Of a stretch of DNA of 64,000 nt, positions 13,596 through 23,890 are shown one piece after another (position 1 is the first letter of the stretch; every line of letters begins with the position of its first letter). The notes beneath the pieces are model-generated. The model was given only the letters and a program-made list of their open reading frames with translations. It ran no database searches and was not told the origin of the DNA. The position numbers were made by a program, and so were the translations under genes. The DNA is from Mesocentrotus franciscanus (lineage: Eukaryota; Echinodermata; Echinoidea; Camarodonta; Strongylocentrotidae), in the NCBI GenBank assembly GCA_037976565.1, contig CP137683.1, forward strand, positions 6,116,321-6,180,320. Reading direction: 5' to 3'.

Positions 13596-14136
13596 TTAAA
13601 GGTACTATGTCCCATTTGCAGCCAACATCAAATTCTGTAGAACTTTGCAGGAATTAGGTATATGTCACGTATGTTCTATCTGTGAAATTTAAATGTTAGC
13701 AGTGTCCTAGTATGCAAACTATGCAAGGAAACCCGTTTACTTTCTAGACTTCACTGCCAGACACTATTTAGTGAGTGAGTGACTTCTTTTTTTTCTTTGG
13801 TAATAATATACATAAATGAGCTGTAAAGGGTACATGAGCATTTGTCTACATCAACAACGCACTTCTTGTAATGGCCAAAATTAAACTGATTGAATCTTTG
13901 CGCAGCACAAAACGTACGACCATTCGGTACAAGGGTCTGAAAATCAGTCTATTTAATAAAGGGACTGCAATCCCTAAAGTCGATTCGACAACTAACGGTC
14001 GTTATTTTCCCACAAAAAGACATTTTCAAGCCCTTTTGTTTTGAGGGAAGTCTTAAATTAGTATTATCTTTCAAATGCCGTTGGAATTTAACATTTTCAT
14101 TTTTTGGGGCCTGCAAATGGGACATAGTACCTTTAA
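13596..14136. mobile_element. TTAA-flanked MITE with terminal inverted repeats
   Basis: The element is bounded by TTAA at 13596-13599 and 14133-14136. It has 22-bp inverted termini: AGGTACTATGTCCCATTTGC on the left and the exact complement at about 14112-14132. At about 540 bp without a transposase it is non-autonomous. A TTAA duplication is the piggyBac-type target signature, so a piggyBac-like origin is an inference. It lies 46 bp upstream of the orphan b561 exon at 14183, in what would be that exon's intron. Confidence 0.75.
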
Positions 14137-14182
14137 TGTAGGTAAATAACCAATGCAAAAACAGCCAGTATATCATTTGCAG

Positions 14183-14300
14183 TGGTCAGGCTTTGTTCGG
14201 TAGTCATCCAGCAATCTCCCTGTCTTCGACCAAGTTCATCTCAGCCTTCACAGCACTCATCATATACATCCTGAGCAATGAAGTTTATCGTGCAAAGTGA
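14183..14300 (+). pseudogene. Orphan duplicate of the cytochrome b561 terminal exon
   Basis: After a TTTGCAG acceptor this reads GQALFGSHPAISLSSTKFIS and continues through a last transmembrane segment to a TGA at 14298-14300. It matches the terminal exon of the intact b561 gene at 21111-21246 almost codon for codon and has the same entry phase (one base, then GGT). It stops five codons earlier because AAG is followed by TGA. I could not find copies of b561 exons 1-3 in the 9-14 kb upstream. It is therefore either the surviving end of a tandem paralogue whose other exons are lost, or the last exon of a paralogue with very long introns. A Lys replaces Met in the membrane segment, which weakens the case for function. 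Confidence 0.7.
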
Positions 14301-14584
14301 ACTCATCAAATTAAGTAGTTCAATCGTTAAACATAGTCATAAATAATGTGAAAAAATATGAAATGTACTATGTGACGTAGCGCTAATCCAGGCATTTAAC
14401 AATGATAATAAAATGCCGTTCTTGTCATAGCGCATATCACATGATGATATAACGTCTCTATGCGCTTCCAAAGGACTTTGGATATTATTACCCCGGCTTT
14501 AGCTCCGGCAACCGTAGCGCAATTTTTCTTTCAAATTTCGCTAGTAATTGTTTATATTTTTCCCCTGAAGTGCGGTCCCAAAGA

Positions 14585-14787
14585 GCCTATCAATATTACT
14601 TTATTCCAAATCGATTTCTATCTTTGGCCGCACCTTTCTATTTTTAGCAAGCCCCTATTCCATAGCCTAAGTTAAACAAATCGCTAAAAGCTAAAAGCTA
14701 AAAAAAAAAAAAAATAACAATAATAAAATAGCAAGGTGTGGCCAAAGATAGAAATCGATTAGGAATAAAGTAAATATTGAGAGGCTC
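14585..14787. repeat. Inverted repeat around a poly(A) spacer
   Basis: The left arm (about 14585-14645) and right arm (about 14728-14787) are reverse complements with few mismatches; both contain ATCGATTTCTATCTTTGGCC or its complement. The spacer holds AAAGCTAAAAGCT and a poly(A) run. It is probably a fold-back MITE lying in the 3' flank of the duplicated b561 exon. Confidence 0.6.
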
Positions 14788-14879
14788 AAGGTTCAGTCCG
14801 AGATTCATTTGATTAATCGATGGACGAGAATGCCTATTATATAATGATATCTGATAGACTTTAGCCTTATAAGCAATAC

Positions 14880-15680
14880 AGAGAACTGATTTCGTAATCC
14901 AGTCGAATAATGGTAGCACTCGGTACCGAATACAGGCGGACATTGAACCTATTTACTATACTATCCGTGATATATGTATTATGATTTCAGGCGATTTGCA
15001 TGCTGTCGGATAAATCTTCTCTTACAACTTCCGACAATTGACGTTTACGTCTTCAATTGGTATCACATGGAAGCTATAAATTAAACTTTATATCATTGTG
15101 TTTAAAATACATTCACTCGTGACTGATTTAATGTGAGAAATCCTACAAGGTATTTGATTGATATTATTGGAAACCGGCATTTGTTTAGTGGGCTTTCACA
15201 GGACCCCGTCTCTAACGGCTACTTTTTCGTCGAACCAGAGTGGATTCTCGGGTAAGACAATGAAGCATTATTTTACCTTTTCTCTGTTGTTGTTGTACAA
15301 TATTGCAAATACATCAATTTCTTGCTGATTAATTGCATCATTTGATTAAAATCTTGGGCACTATCATTCTAAGAATTAGAGAATGGCTGTGTGCAATATC
15401 TTTTCCCGGTCGTTTCCCTTGTCCCAATAGTCAACGTAACCATAATGAGTTAGCTTGTATTCAAGACATGTAGGATGTCATCAAAGCGAATGTAAAAGGA
15501 CAAAAAGACAGACCAAAAGGCATAGAAATTACATACCTTCGAAAAGAAGTTAATTTCATAACTTCTTGGACATACTAAAAGGGTTGCTATCATAATGAAG
15601 AAAAAACAAGAGGAAATTTGGTAAAGAGGGGAATAACTGAGAATCAGTCTCATTCTGACAATCAATCGCATCATTTTGCT
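14880..15680. repeat. Copy 1 of a segment duplicated at about 23895-24600
   Basis: Blocks such as GATTTGCATGCTGTC, AAATCTTCTCTTACAACTTCC and GCAATATCTTTTCCCGGTC occur here and again in the same order at about 24010-24460, downstream of the intact b561 gene. Together with the duplicated terminal exon, this shows that the b561 3' region exists twice. Similarity is high in patches, with indels between. No gene is evident in it. Confidence 0.6.
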
Positions 15681-17587
15681 GATTTTGCCCTCTTTACGGG
15701 AATATTTGGTAGTCCCAATAAAAAGGATGATTTTGAAACACTCCTTTTCTCTCCTTTTTCTCTCTCATTTTATCTTGCCTTTTTTGTCGAAATGTGATGG
15801 GGGAAGGGGAGGGTGTAGGATGGAGATGGCTGGTGCCATCGTCATGCCTCTGTATCCGCAATATTCTTCCAAATTCGCCTTCTCTGTATTATCTATATAC
15901 TTCATCCCTCCATTCTCTTGAAATCACGTTGTTCTCCTTATCCTCAGCAGAATTTTCCTCCCCATACATTTTCTATCGCCTTTTGTATAATGTGAAATTA
16001 ATTTCACATCAGAAGAAAATGGTGTGTAAAATGTCCAAACATGGGCTGCATTCTTATAATCTACTTTAACACACATTTAGTATGATCCACGACAGCATAT
16101 TGCGGGTGCCTCATTTATTTACTTTATTGTACAGTGCGCAGTACAAAGAAAGTGTACTAAACATAATTGGTAAATGCTCAATAAAATGTGACCTTGAGAT
16201 AATGTTGCATGGTGAGCGGTAACTTGTTTTCTGTGATCATGACTTCATGGCATGCCCAGTCATTCGCGGCAGCGCAGTTATAAATGATTAATCATTAGAC
16301 GGAATATAAGTTACTCATTACCAGAAAAAATACATTTCAAGGTCACATAGGTTATACCATTGGAATTGGGCGTTACCTAATTCGAGCATACTGGCCTCTT
16401 ACTCTTTATTGATACACGCACAATATGAACAGCACTAGACTGGTAAAAAATGATCGAAAGATGGCAGCATATATGAGCTGTCAGATTGGGGAATTTATTC
16501 CCAGGATAAGAGCTGGGGAAAAAACCGTCTCTTGTTTCGGGTTCATGATAAACAATGGCGTAGCGTGAGTCCTCCCACTCAGGGGGCACTGGAAGGATTG
16601 GGAGGCGGGATAGGGGCACCGGTATTACATGGAAATTAAATGCGAATTTTTAAGGCTACATATTATAGGAGGGGGGCGGGGGTCCAAGATGTGGTCCAGA
16701 CGAGGGGTATAGAATATGTTTTACGTTCATTGTTTTGATTCTAAATCATAATTAGATTAATGGCGATAATGATGTATAAATGTTAAGTAGATCAAATTCT
16801 AACAACGTATGTAGTCGGATCTAGAATCAGTCCGATGATCACATATCAAAGTGCAACACGAAATCGGCAGTGGCGTAGCGACGGGGAGGAGGGGGGGCAC
16901 GGAGGCATGTGCCCCCGATAGATAGAAATAGAAATATAAACAAAACAAGCAAAGAGTGAAGGGAACCAACGGGAGAAGGGGGAAAAGGTCAAGAAAATTA
17001 GATGCCTGGCCCACTTCCTTACCCTCTCCCTAATCAGGAGCCTTGTTTCGAATGTCATTTTTCGGGTAAGACTGGTGCCCCTCCCGTTGTTCCAGTGCCC
17101 CTCCCCGGCCCCTCTTCGTGTTGACTCACACTATATATCAGCAGTCTTGTGTTCCTGTTTACATAACCATACTCCACATATATTCACTATCAGAGTACTT
17201 CAGTGCTATCAGTGTTTTATCAATACTTCAATGTTCACCTGTGGAGGCATCAAACCTTGACGATTTAGAGGCAAACGCATCATTTGAAGTTAATATGCTT
17301 TAAACGATACACAGTTAGATCCACAATTATTTCAAGAGCGTCCTCTCCTGTATTCCACCGAATCTCCGCCCCTGCCCATGTGTCTTCTACGTGATCCGAT
17401 TGCCGTAAAAGGCATAAAGCTTTGGATTTATCATGTGTTTTGTGTGGTACAAAATGTAAATGCTGGTGCAGTATACAGGTGTATGCACTTTCATGATGTT
17501 TCTATGATACACAATTAACCCGTGTAGTGTTAACACATTGCTAAAAAGCTGGCGGAAGCTTGTTTACTTCTAGTATTAACATATATA
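15681..17587. other. Intergenic sequence upstream of cytochrome b561, no gene recognised
   Basis: No coding exon is supported. Fragments of a dispersed repeat starting with a TGGCGTAGCG motif occur at about 16556-16620 and 16866-17105, accompanied by G-rich stretches such as GGGGAGGAGGGGGGGCACGG. The same TGGCGTAGCGTGAGTCC head recurs at 20425. Confidence 0.5.
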
Positions 17588-17643
17588 AATGGATGCGCCG
17601 ACCTTCTTCCGAAAGGAGGTTGGCGCATGTGCATCCATTATAA
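17588..17643. promoter_or_regulatory. Palindrome with flanking TATAAAT motifs about 55-105 bp upstream of the b561 start codon
   Basis: ATGGATGCGCCGACCTTCTT and a closely complementary right arm (AAAGGAGGTTGGCGCA ... CATCCAT) flank a three-base loop. TATAAAT motifs lie at both outer edges (about 17584 and 17640). The position just upstream of the b561 ATG suggests a core promoter or a protein-binding palindrome. A small inverted-repeat insertion is the alternative. No TSS evidence is available. Confidence 0.4.
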
Positions 17644-17694
17644 ATGTCATTTAGTTAACATTATACCTTTTTCGATCTCCCCTTCTTCGTCATC

Positions 17695-20591
17695 ATGGCT
17701 CTCGTAGAGACTTTCATCGACATCATGGATCTCCCACCGCCGTCGCACATACGGGATTTGAAGCGGCGTCTCTTTACAACCCTCGTCATCCTAGCCGAGA
17801 TCTTAGGGGTGCTATCGGTGGTCCTCATAGGGGTGTGGGTGGCTTACTACCCGGTTAGGTCTGGGTTCCATTGGGACCTCTTGGGAAAAATATATATTCA
17901 TCCTTTCATCTTGACGGTGGGGATGGTGTTCGTTTTCGGAAATAGTAAGTACAGTGTTTGTATGTTTTTCCTAATTTTTCTTCACCCCCATATCATTATC
18001 AACATTTGGCCTACATTATCAGTAGTATAGCAATAAGATATTTTTTGGGTATGCGGAGTGTATTTTGTATTGTTACGCTAAGCACAATTCTGTTAAGGAG
18101 GAGTATTGTACTCAAAAATATCTCACGAGCAAACAAAAAAAGAAGAAGAAAAGAAAGTTTTCTTAAAACTCAAGTTGAGTTTGACAAGAGACAAGGGCCG
18201 GTTGTATCCATCCTTGCAACCACATATGGATGTTATTTATATCATCATTATCATTATTATCATGGCTATTGAAAATAGCATATATCAGTGTGAATTTGGT
18301 CCCCCCTTCCCCATAATGGTGGGCAACGCTCCTTAAAGTAAAATCGCATTTTAAATTTAAACTTTTAAAATAATGAAGATGACTTCAGCACTACCAGTCG
18401 TTGGTTGTTGAGAAATCGCATGGCAAATGACAACGATCCAGAAATGGATAAAGGGGGAGGGGACAATATTTTGTAAAAATGGGAGAGGGGAAGTGTGCCA
18501 GCTCAACACTGTGCAGAGTGTGCCTCAACACACGGCATATCACTCAGATTGTCATGTATTTTGATGATAATCCAAAACTGGATTTTGTGTCAATACATGG
18601 AGCTGAATATTTTAATTGGATATGATCCATTCCTTTCACACAGGCACACTCCTCTATCGCGTCTCTGACCGGGTATCTATCCGTCCCAAGTTCGTAAAAG
18701 CATGTCATGCAGTGATGATGATGATCGTGCTTGCATGTACAGCCATTGGCATCTACCTCGCCGTTACCTCATTTATAGGAAAGAAATTGGACAACGTTCA
18801 TGCCGTGCTGGGCATTGCGACCACCACCTTGTTCGTTTTACAGGTATGATACGTCCCTCTTAATACCACCCCTCTCGAAATTGGTATTTTTCGTCAGAAA
18901 AATCATGATAATTAATTGACCATGTTGACACACGGACAGAAAAATTATATATGATCAATAAATTTGAGGTTTCAAAGTTATAGTAAAGTTTTACCTAGGT
19001 ATGCGATGTGTCATTATAATACACATATTAAATAGTAAATAGTTTTCTAGGGTTCTAGGACAATAACCCCCTGGGCAGTCACCCCGGTCAATTACCAGCG
19101 GGACAATTACCCCCCACGGAAAATTCCCCCGAGGACAATTACCCCCCTGAAAATTATCCCTTTGAGATTCACCCCCGCGAGGACATTTACCCCTGAAAAA
19201 AAATCATTATTTTATTAAAACCAACTTATTATCAGGGTAGACTTCTCCTTAATTACCAAGGGGGTAATTGTCCAGAGTGTATTTTTTAGGGGTGGGGTAA
19301 TTGTCCTCGGGGTGGTTGTCCTTGTTTGTTCTGGGATGGGGGGTGTGGGGGGTAATTGTCCTAGGGGTAATTTTCCGGGGGGTAATTGTCCTCGGGGTGG
19401 TTGTCCTTGGGGGTAATTTTCCGGGGGGGGGAATATATAATAACTAAAGGCGCTAACAACAGAAATATACCACAGTGCTCACAAAGAACTAAATGTGCTA
19501 AACGGTAGACTCTTAAAATAAGCTCATCACGTTATATTACGGGGGAAGGAGTGCGTTTTAAAAAACATATTTTGGAGGAGGCAGACAATTTATTTCTCTG
19601 ATTCACAGTGGGATGTTGTTCCTTGATTTCGATGCTTCCATTTAGATTCTGAGATTTAAATTCTAATTTAGCATCCACACCATCACTTCCTCATACAGAA
19701 TTATTGATAAATTACCAATATTAAAAAAAACGATGTTCTCCTTTCTTGTCGCAGTTTCTATGTGCGTTGTTTATCTTCGTTACACCATACGCACCGGAAT
19801 GGTTAAAAGTGTCCTATATGCATCTTCACGCTTTCTTCGGGATCCTGACACTCGTGTCTGCTTCGGCTACCTGTCTCACTGGAATTCAAGTGTAAGTAAG
19901 ATGGGGCTGGTGGGGGGTGACTGTCAGGACACTTGACGAAAACAACAAGCCGTCTCATTTACCGTCAGATTTCGCGAAAAGCATTTCGTGGATATTTGCC
20001 AATCATGGAATTGTCAACAAAACTTGTTTAAGATTTAAGACAAATCGCATTTCCTATTTTTATTTATTTAAGTACTGTTTGATGACCTGTCCCGGTGATA
20101 CTCAACCCGTATGGTCCAATGGACACACGGCAAGTGCATGAGCAAGTCCGTGCGTGTCTGAGGCTACTAATAGTACTTTATTTGTCTATGGTGTGAGGGC
20201 GCGCGCGGGCGCGCGTGTGTTTGTGTTGTTGTTTTTTTTTTTAGGGGGAGGGGGGAGTCTTCGCCCCAACCATGCCAACTAAACGAGTCCAATCTGAAAA
20301 CTGGCCAGACTTTTGACAATCGTATATTTAAATGGGATGGATGAAATTTGAATTCGACCCTGGTTATATACTAGGCTTACTTCTGATCATACATGCATGG
20401 CTCTACGGGGGCCTCACTAGTTACAGTGGCGTAGCGTGAGTCCAGACATTAAGGGGGCATTGATATATATATTTTTTTTTTTGGGAAACCCTTTTGGTGG
20501 ATGAAATAAGGCCAGCGATTGGGGAGGGTGGAGTGAACGGAGGTTTTATCACCTCTTTTCACGTTCCTCCACCTTCCCTGCTCTCTCTCGC

Positions 20592-20636
<45 letters not shown>

Positions 20637-20711
20637 CTAACCGGATATCTCTTTCTCTCTCTTACTCTCTCTGTCTCTGTCTCTCTGTCTCTATCTCTCT
20701 CTATCTGTACT

Positions 20712-20742
<31 letters not shown>

Positions 20743-21246
20743 ACTCTCTCTCTCTCTCTCTCCTTCTCTCTTCATCTCTCTTCTCTGCTTTTCTATTCGC
20801 TTTCTCCCTTTCTCTATTTTCCATGTACCGTTCCATAGCTAATATATGCCACTGAATAAAATGTAATCATTTGCCCATGCACTCATTGAGAAAAAAATAT
20901 TTACCTTAACTATGTTGCATACGAGGGCACTGGTAGTCCCTGTTAAAGGGGTTGGGGAGGCTTTATATATTACTAGGTGTATGAAATACGAATTTAGAGC
21001 CCGATTAGGGGGTAGAAGGTGGTTATATCGTCTTCACCATGTACTCTATGTTTAATCACGTTTGGTAATCTGATAATATTTTAATATTTAGTTTTGCTTG
21101 TTGTTTGCAGCGGTCAGGATTTCTTTGGTAGTCACCCAGCAATTTCCCTGTCTTCGACCATGTTCATCTCAGCCTTCACAGCCATCATCACATACATCCT
21201 CAGCAATGAAGTTTATCGTGCAAAGAGAAATCATCAAATTAATTAG
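17695..21246 (+). CDS. Cytochrome b561, transmembrane ascorbate-dependent reductase (complete, 4 exons)
   Basis: Exons: 17695-17944, 18644-18843, 19755-19891, 21111-21246. The exon lengths (250, 200, 137, 136) give 723 nt, a 240-aa protein, with every GT-AG junction in phase. The ATG sits in a good context (ATCATGG). The family carries electrons across membranes from ascorbate to monodehydroascorbate or ferric iron, using two b hemes. The four expected ligand histidines are present: H69 (YIHPF), H105 (KACHAV), H136 (DNVHAV) and H175 (YMHLHAFFG; H173 is the near alternative). Their spacing of 36, 31 and 39 resembles the mammalian proteins. Six hydrophobic segments are visible, from residue 26 to about 225, and the length is normal. 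The last exon is duplicated at 14183-14300. Which paralogue (chromaffin-granule, lysosomal or duodenal type) cannot be told by eye. Confidence 0.93.
19057..19433. repeat. Palindromic block of degenerate GGACAATTACCCCC-type tandem units
   Basis: The left half (about 19057-19190) repeats a unit like GAGGACAATTACCCCCC. The right half (about 19260-19433) repeats its complement, GGGGTAATTGTCCTCGGGG. An AT-rich centre separates them. The block lies inside the second intron of the b561 gene. It has the layout of a fold-back element whose arms are built from short tandem repeats. No ORF is present. Confidence 0.7.
20424..20854. mobile_element. Candidate MITE with CAGTGGC(G) termini, containing a (CT)n expansion
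   Basis: The left end CAGTGGCGTAGCGTGAGTCC and right end ATATATGCCACTG form a short inverted repeat (CAGTGGC/GCCACTG). The interior is dominated by an imperfect (CT)n tract at about 20580-20790. The same head appears near 16556 and 16866. Short CAG...CTG termini recall hAT-type ends, but I see no 8-bp target duplication, so class and exact ends are uncertain. Confidence 0.4.
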
Positions 21247-21280
21247 TTCAATCGTAATGATGGTTACACATAGTCATGAA

Positions 21281-21590
21281 GAGGTGTCGTGGTCAAGCGG
21301 GTACGTTACTGGACTGTGGATAACATGGTTCGCGATTCGAGTCCCGCCGCGGCACTAATGTCCTTTGACAATATATTAATCCACATTTGCCACTCTCCAC
21401 CCAAGTGAAGTAACTGGGTTCCAGGTAGGAAGGACACCCTTGAATGCTTTAGTGCCATATTATGGCGGCTCAGCTACAGCCGTGGTAATAATATGATATT
21501 ATTTTCAATCAAGCGCAGTAAAGTATATTTGTATAGTAGATGCGCTTTATAAATGGACCTATTATCATTATTATTACCTTTATCATTATA
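21281..21590 (+). mobile_element. tRNA-derived SINE (plus strand), 35 bp after the b561 stop
   Basis: The head resembles a tRNA gene: an A-box-like TGGTCAAGCGGGTACG near 21290 and a B-box GATTCGAGTCC near 21335, followed by CCGCCGCGGCAC. The body carries CTTTGACAATATATTAATCC and CCACTCTCCACCC blocks that recur in inverted copies at about 30186-30555, 34880-35000 and 53822-53990. The tail is TATAAATGG followed by an ATT-rich run. This is the typical SINE2 layout (pol III promoter, body, simple-repeat tail). Confidence 0.8.
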
Positions 21591-21862
21591 CTGGTACAAA
21601 ATCGTGGATCCAGGCATTTACTATCTAAGTAATGAACAGGATTGGAAATCCATCCTTATACATGTTATGGGAGCCATAGTAGGGATCATTTCGTTTTAGA
21701 GTGGAAATCCACGCTAACAACTAGTGGAATGCACTCTCAGAGATTAAAAGAAAAGTAGATTTTCATTCGTCTGCACTAATTGAGGGGGCTGAATCTTATA
21801 CCATGCATGACATTTAAATTGACAAAGAGAAAGAAAAGGGAGAATGTGTAAGAGGGTTCAGT

Positions 21863-22062
21863 GTAAAAATACCATAAGTAAAAGTTTTAGAGATAAACAT
21901 GTCAGAAATAAAAATGTCAAAGGTAAAAATGCCAGAGTAAAAATGCCAGAAGTAAACATTTCAGAGGTAAAAATGTCAGAGGTAAAATTGTCAGAGATAA
22001 AAATGTCAGAAGTAAAAATGCCAGAGTTGAAAATGTCACATTTTTACCTCTGGCATTTTACC
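21863..22062. repeat. Minisatellite of a ~15-bp unit (AGGTAAAAATGTCAG type)
   Basis: About twelve imperfect copies of a 15-bp unit close to AGGTAAAAATGTCAG or AAAATGCCAGAAGT run in direct orientation. The block ends with one inverted copy (CACATTTTTACCTCTGGCAT), making a short hairpin at its right end. The unit length is a multiple of three, so it yields a spurious repetitive reading frame; I do not call it a gene. Confidence 0.75.
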
Positions 22063-22129
22063 TGGCGCAGTGTGGGAGGGTATCCTATCGTCTTCCATTC
22101 ACGATCCATCATTCCCACCCTTTCGTTTC

Positions 22130-22938
22130 CCCATTTGTGTTTCCCTTTTTTCACCTTTTTGCCTTCGATGGGGCCTGGAACACCTCGTAACCATATGCGC
22201 CACTGAAGGTGGTATAGTAGTATAGTTCAGGTTGAAGCTAAATGAAGCTCATTCAGAGGCCTCGTTATTCCCAAGATCGTTATTTGGTGTACCCGAAGTA
22301 AAATATAATATTATCAAAAATGTCTAAAATTATATTGAAGTTGAAGAAAACACGATCTCTGTTCTACGGAAAGGCCTAAAATTATGATTTGCATATGATA
22401 ATAATAGACCCTTCTCTCATAAACATTGATAATTATATTCTAAAATTGACCTTTCTGTTTATGTACTTTTTTATGTATTTATCTGTTTATGTATAGATTG
22501 ATCGACGAATATTAGACTTCCTGGCAAATAAAAAGAGGAAGTTACAAAAAAAACACATTTACAATCTCTTTTTTCTATTTTCTATAATGTATCGATAGAG
22601 CAATTATATAGGTATGACAGTAAATATAAGACGGTATTGATAAAAGTCAAGAAGGAAACTTTAAATCAGATAGGGCCTTCTCATTTTAATAGTGCCGACT
22701 GGAAATGTTTGATATTTATGAATAAAAGGAAATCAGTGTGAACTAAAAGTGAATGTTATTATGTCCTTTTATTCAAAATGTCCTATAAGTTTGAAATGAT
22801 CCTAAATCCGTGTAATACTGAACAGCTTTACTAGCGTACGCATACATGTAAAAGAGAGGCTATGGGATTCTTAATTTATATTCTTTATCACTTCAGAGAT
22901 AGAGAGGGTAAAAGGGAAAAAGAAATAGAGAAAAGGAT

Positions 22939-22975
<37 letters not shown>

Positions 22976-23130
22976 AGGAGAAGAAGAAGAAGAAGAAGAA
23001 GAAGAAGAAGAAGAAGAAGAAGAAGAAAAAGAAGACAAAGAAAAAGAGGAGAAAGAGGGGTGTAGGAACGAGGATGGGGTAGAGGGAGATGGAGCTAGAT
23101 AGATAGAGATAAATAGAAGAGAGAGAGAGA

Positions 23131-23166
<36 letters not shown>

Positions 23167-23168
23167 AC

Positions 23169-23205
<37 letters not shown>

Positions 23206-23890
23206 AAGGGATTATTCCTCGACTCCTGGTAAATGCATTTGAATCTCTTTGATCTGTTTACGAATGTAATATAAAAGAAAAATATCATTGAAGAAAACTG
23301 TTCAAAGTTTAGTATTGAAAACAGGAGAAAATACTGTTGAAAGTTGACTTTCAATAATTCTGTTCTGGCTAATACGAATAACTCCAACGTTAGCTTAAAC
23401 AATACTATATAGAGAGAGAGATCCTTTCAAAGAACATTCCATAATGTCGTCATCCATACAAGTTTGCTTCCCATCATAACCCAAAGCTGGACCAATTTTT
23501 TTCCAGATTATTACGATAGGCATAGAGTATTATCACCTATGCCGTGGTAATATTCATAATTTGGATGACTAAATATTTCATTAAAAATGAAATAATATTT
23601 AAAAAGAAGAAGCTATTATCATCATTGAGATATTAATATCAATTTGTCAGAGTTTTCAGAGTTCAAACAGATGAAAGAAACCTTATGTTATGGCCTATCG
23701 TCGCCTTAGCTTTTAGCATTATACGAAGGTCATCTTTAACAAATGTTTGTGTCTCTAAAATATCGAGAAGGTAAACTAATCTCTCTCACAACTTTCATGG
23801 AGCAACAAGTGAAAGTGTTCCAGCCAAACAATGACGTCACACAATACAATAGGTCGATTTATTCGTATTAAGCCATGCAAGTTTCTTTGA
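22130..23890. repeat. Dispersed ~1.7-kb repeat, copy 1
   Basis: This block matches 58340-59895 plus 62230-62385 over almost its whole length. Shared landmarks include TTTTTGCCTTCGATGGGGCC, AACACGATCTCTGTTCTACGG, a purine-rich microsatellite in the same place, TTCCTCGACTCCTGGTAAATG, and finally TTCATGGAGCAACAAGTG and GACGTCAC. The two copies are collinear apart from indels and a 2.3-kb insertion in the other copy. No coding sequence is recognised, so it is either a segmental duplication or a non-coding transposon. Confidence 0.7.
22940..23205. repeat. Purine-rich (GA)n/(GAA)n/(GATA)n compound microsatellite
   Basis: (GA)n at about 22944-22971 is followed by (AGA)n at about 22980-23030, mixed GA and GATA, and (GA)n again to 23205. 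Its reverse strand gives a meaningless Ser/Leu/Phe frame. The same compound tract occupies the same position in the other copy of the surrounding repeat (about 59175-59375). Confidence 0.9.

Noticed and set aside
19733..19936. Frame starting at 19733 across b561 exon 3
   Set aside because: It is in the wrong frame; splicing at 19755 in phase 0 gives the b561 motif YMHLHAFFG instead.
21281..21360. tRNA gene
   Set aside because: A and B boxes are present but the cloverleaf is degraded, and the sequence continues into a SINE body with inverted copies elsewhere in the window.
21844..22206. 120-codon frame with repeated VKMSE-type units
   Set aside because: It is the 15-bp minisatellite; the period being a multiple of three makes it look like a repeat protein.
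22893..23402. 169-codon minus-strand frame rich in Ser, Leu and Phe (similar at 59035-59464)
   Set aside because: Encoded by the (GA)n/(GAA)n compound microsatellite in the dispersed repeat; no domain, and the second copy is not conserved as protein.
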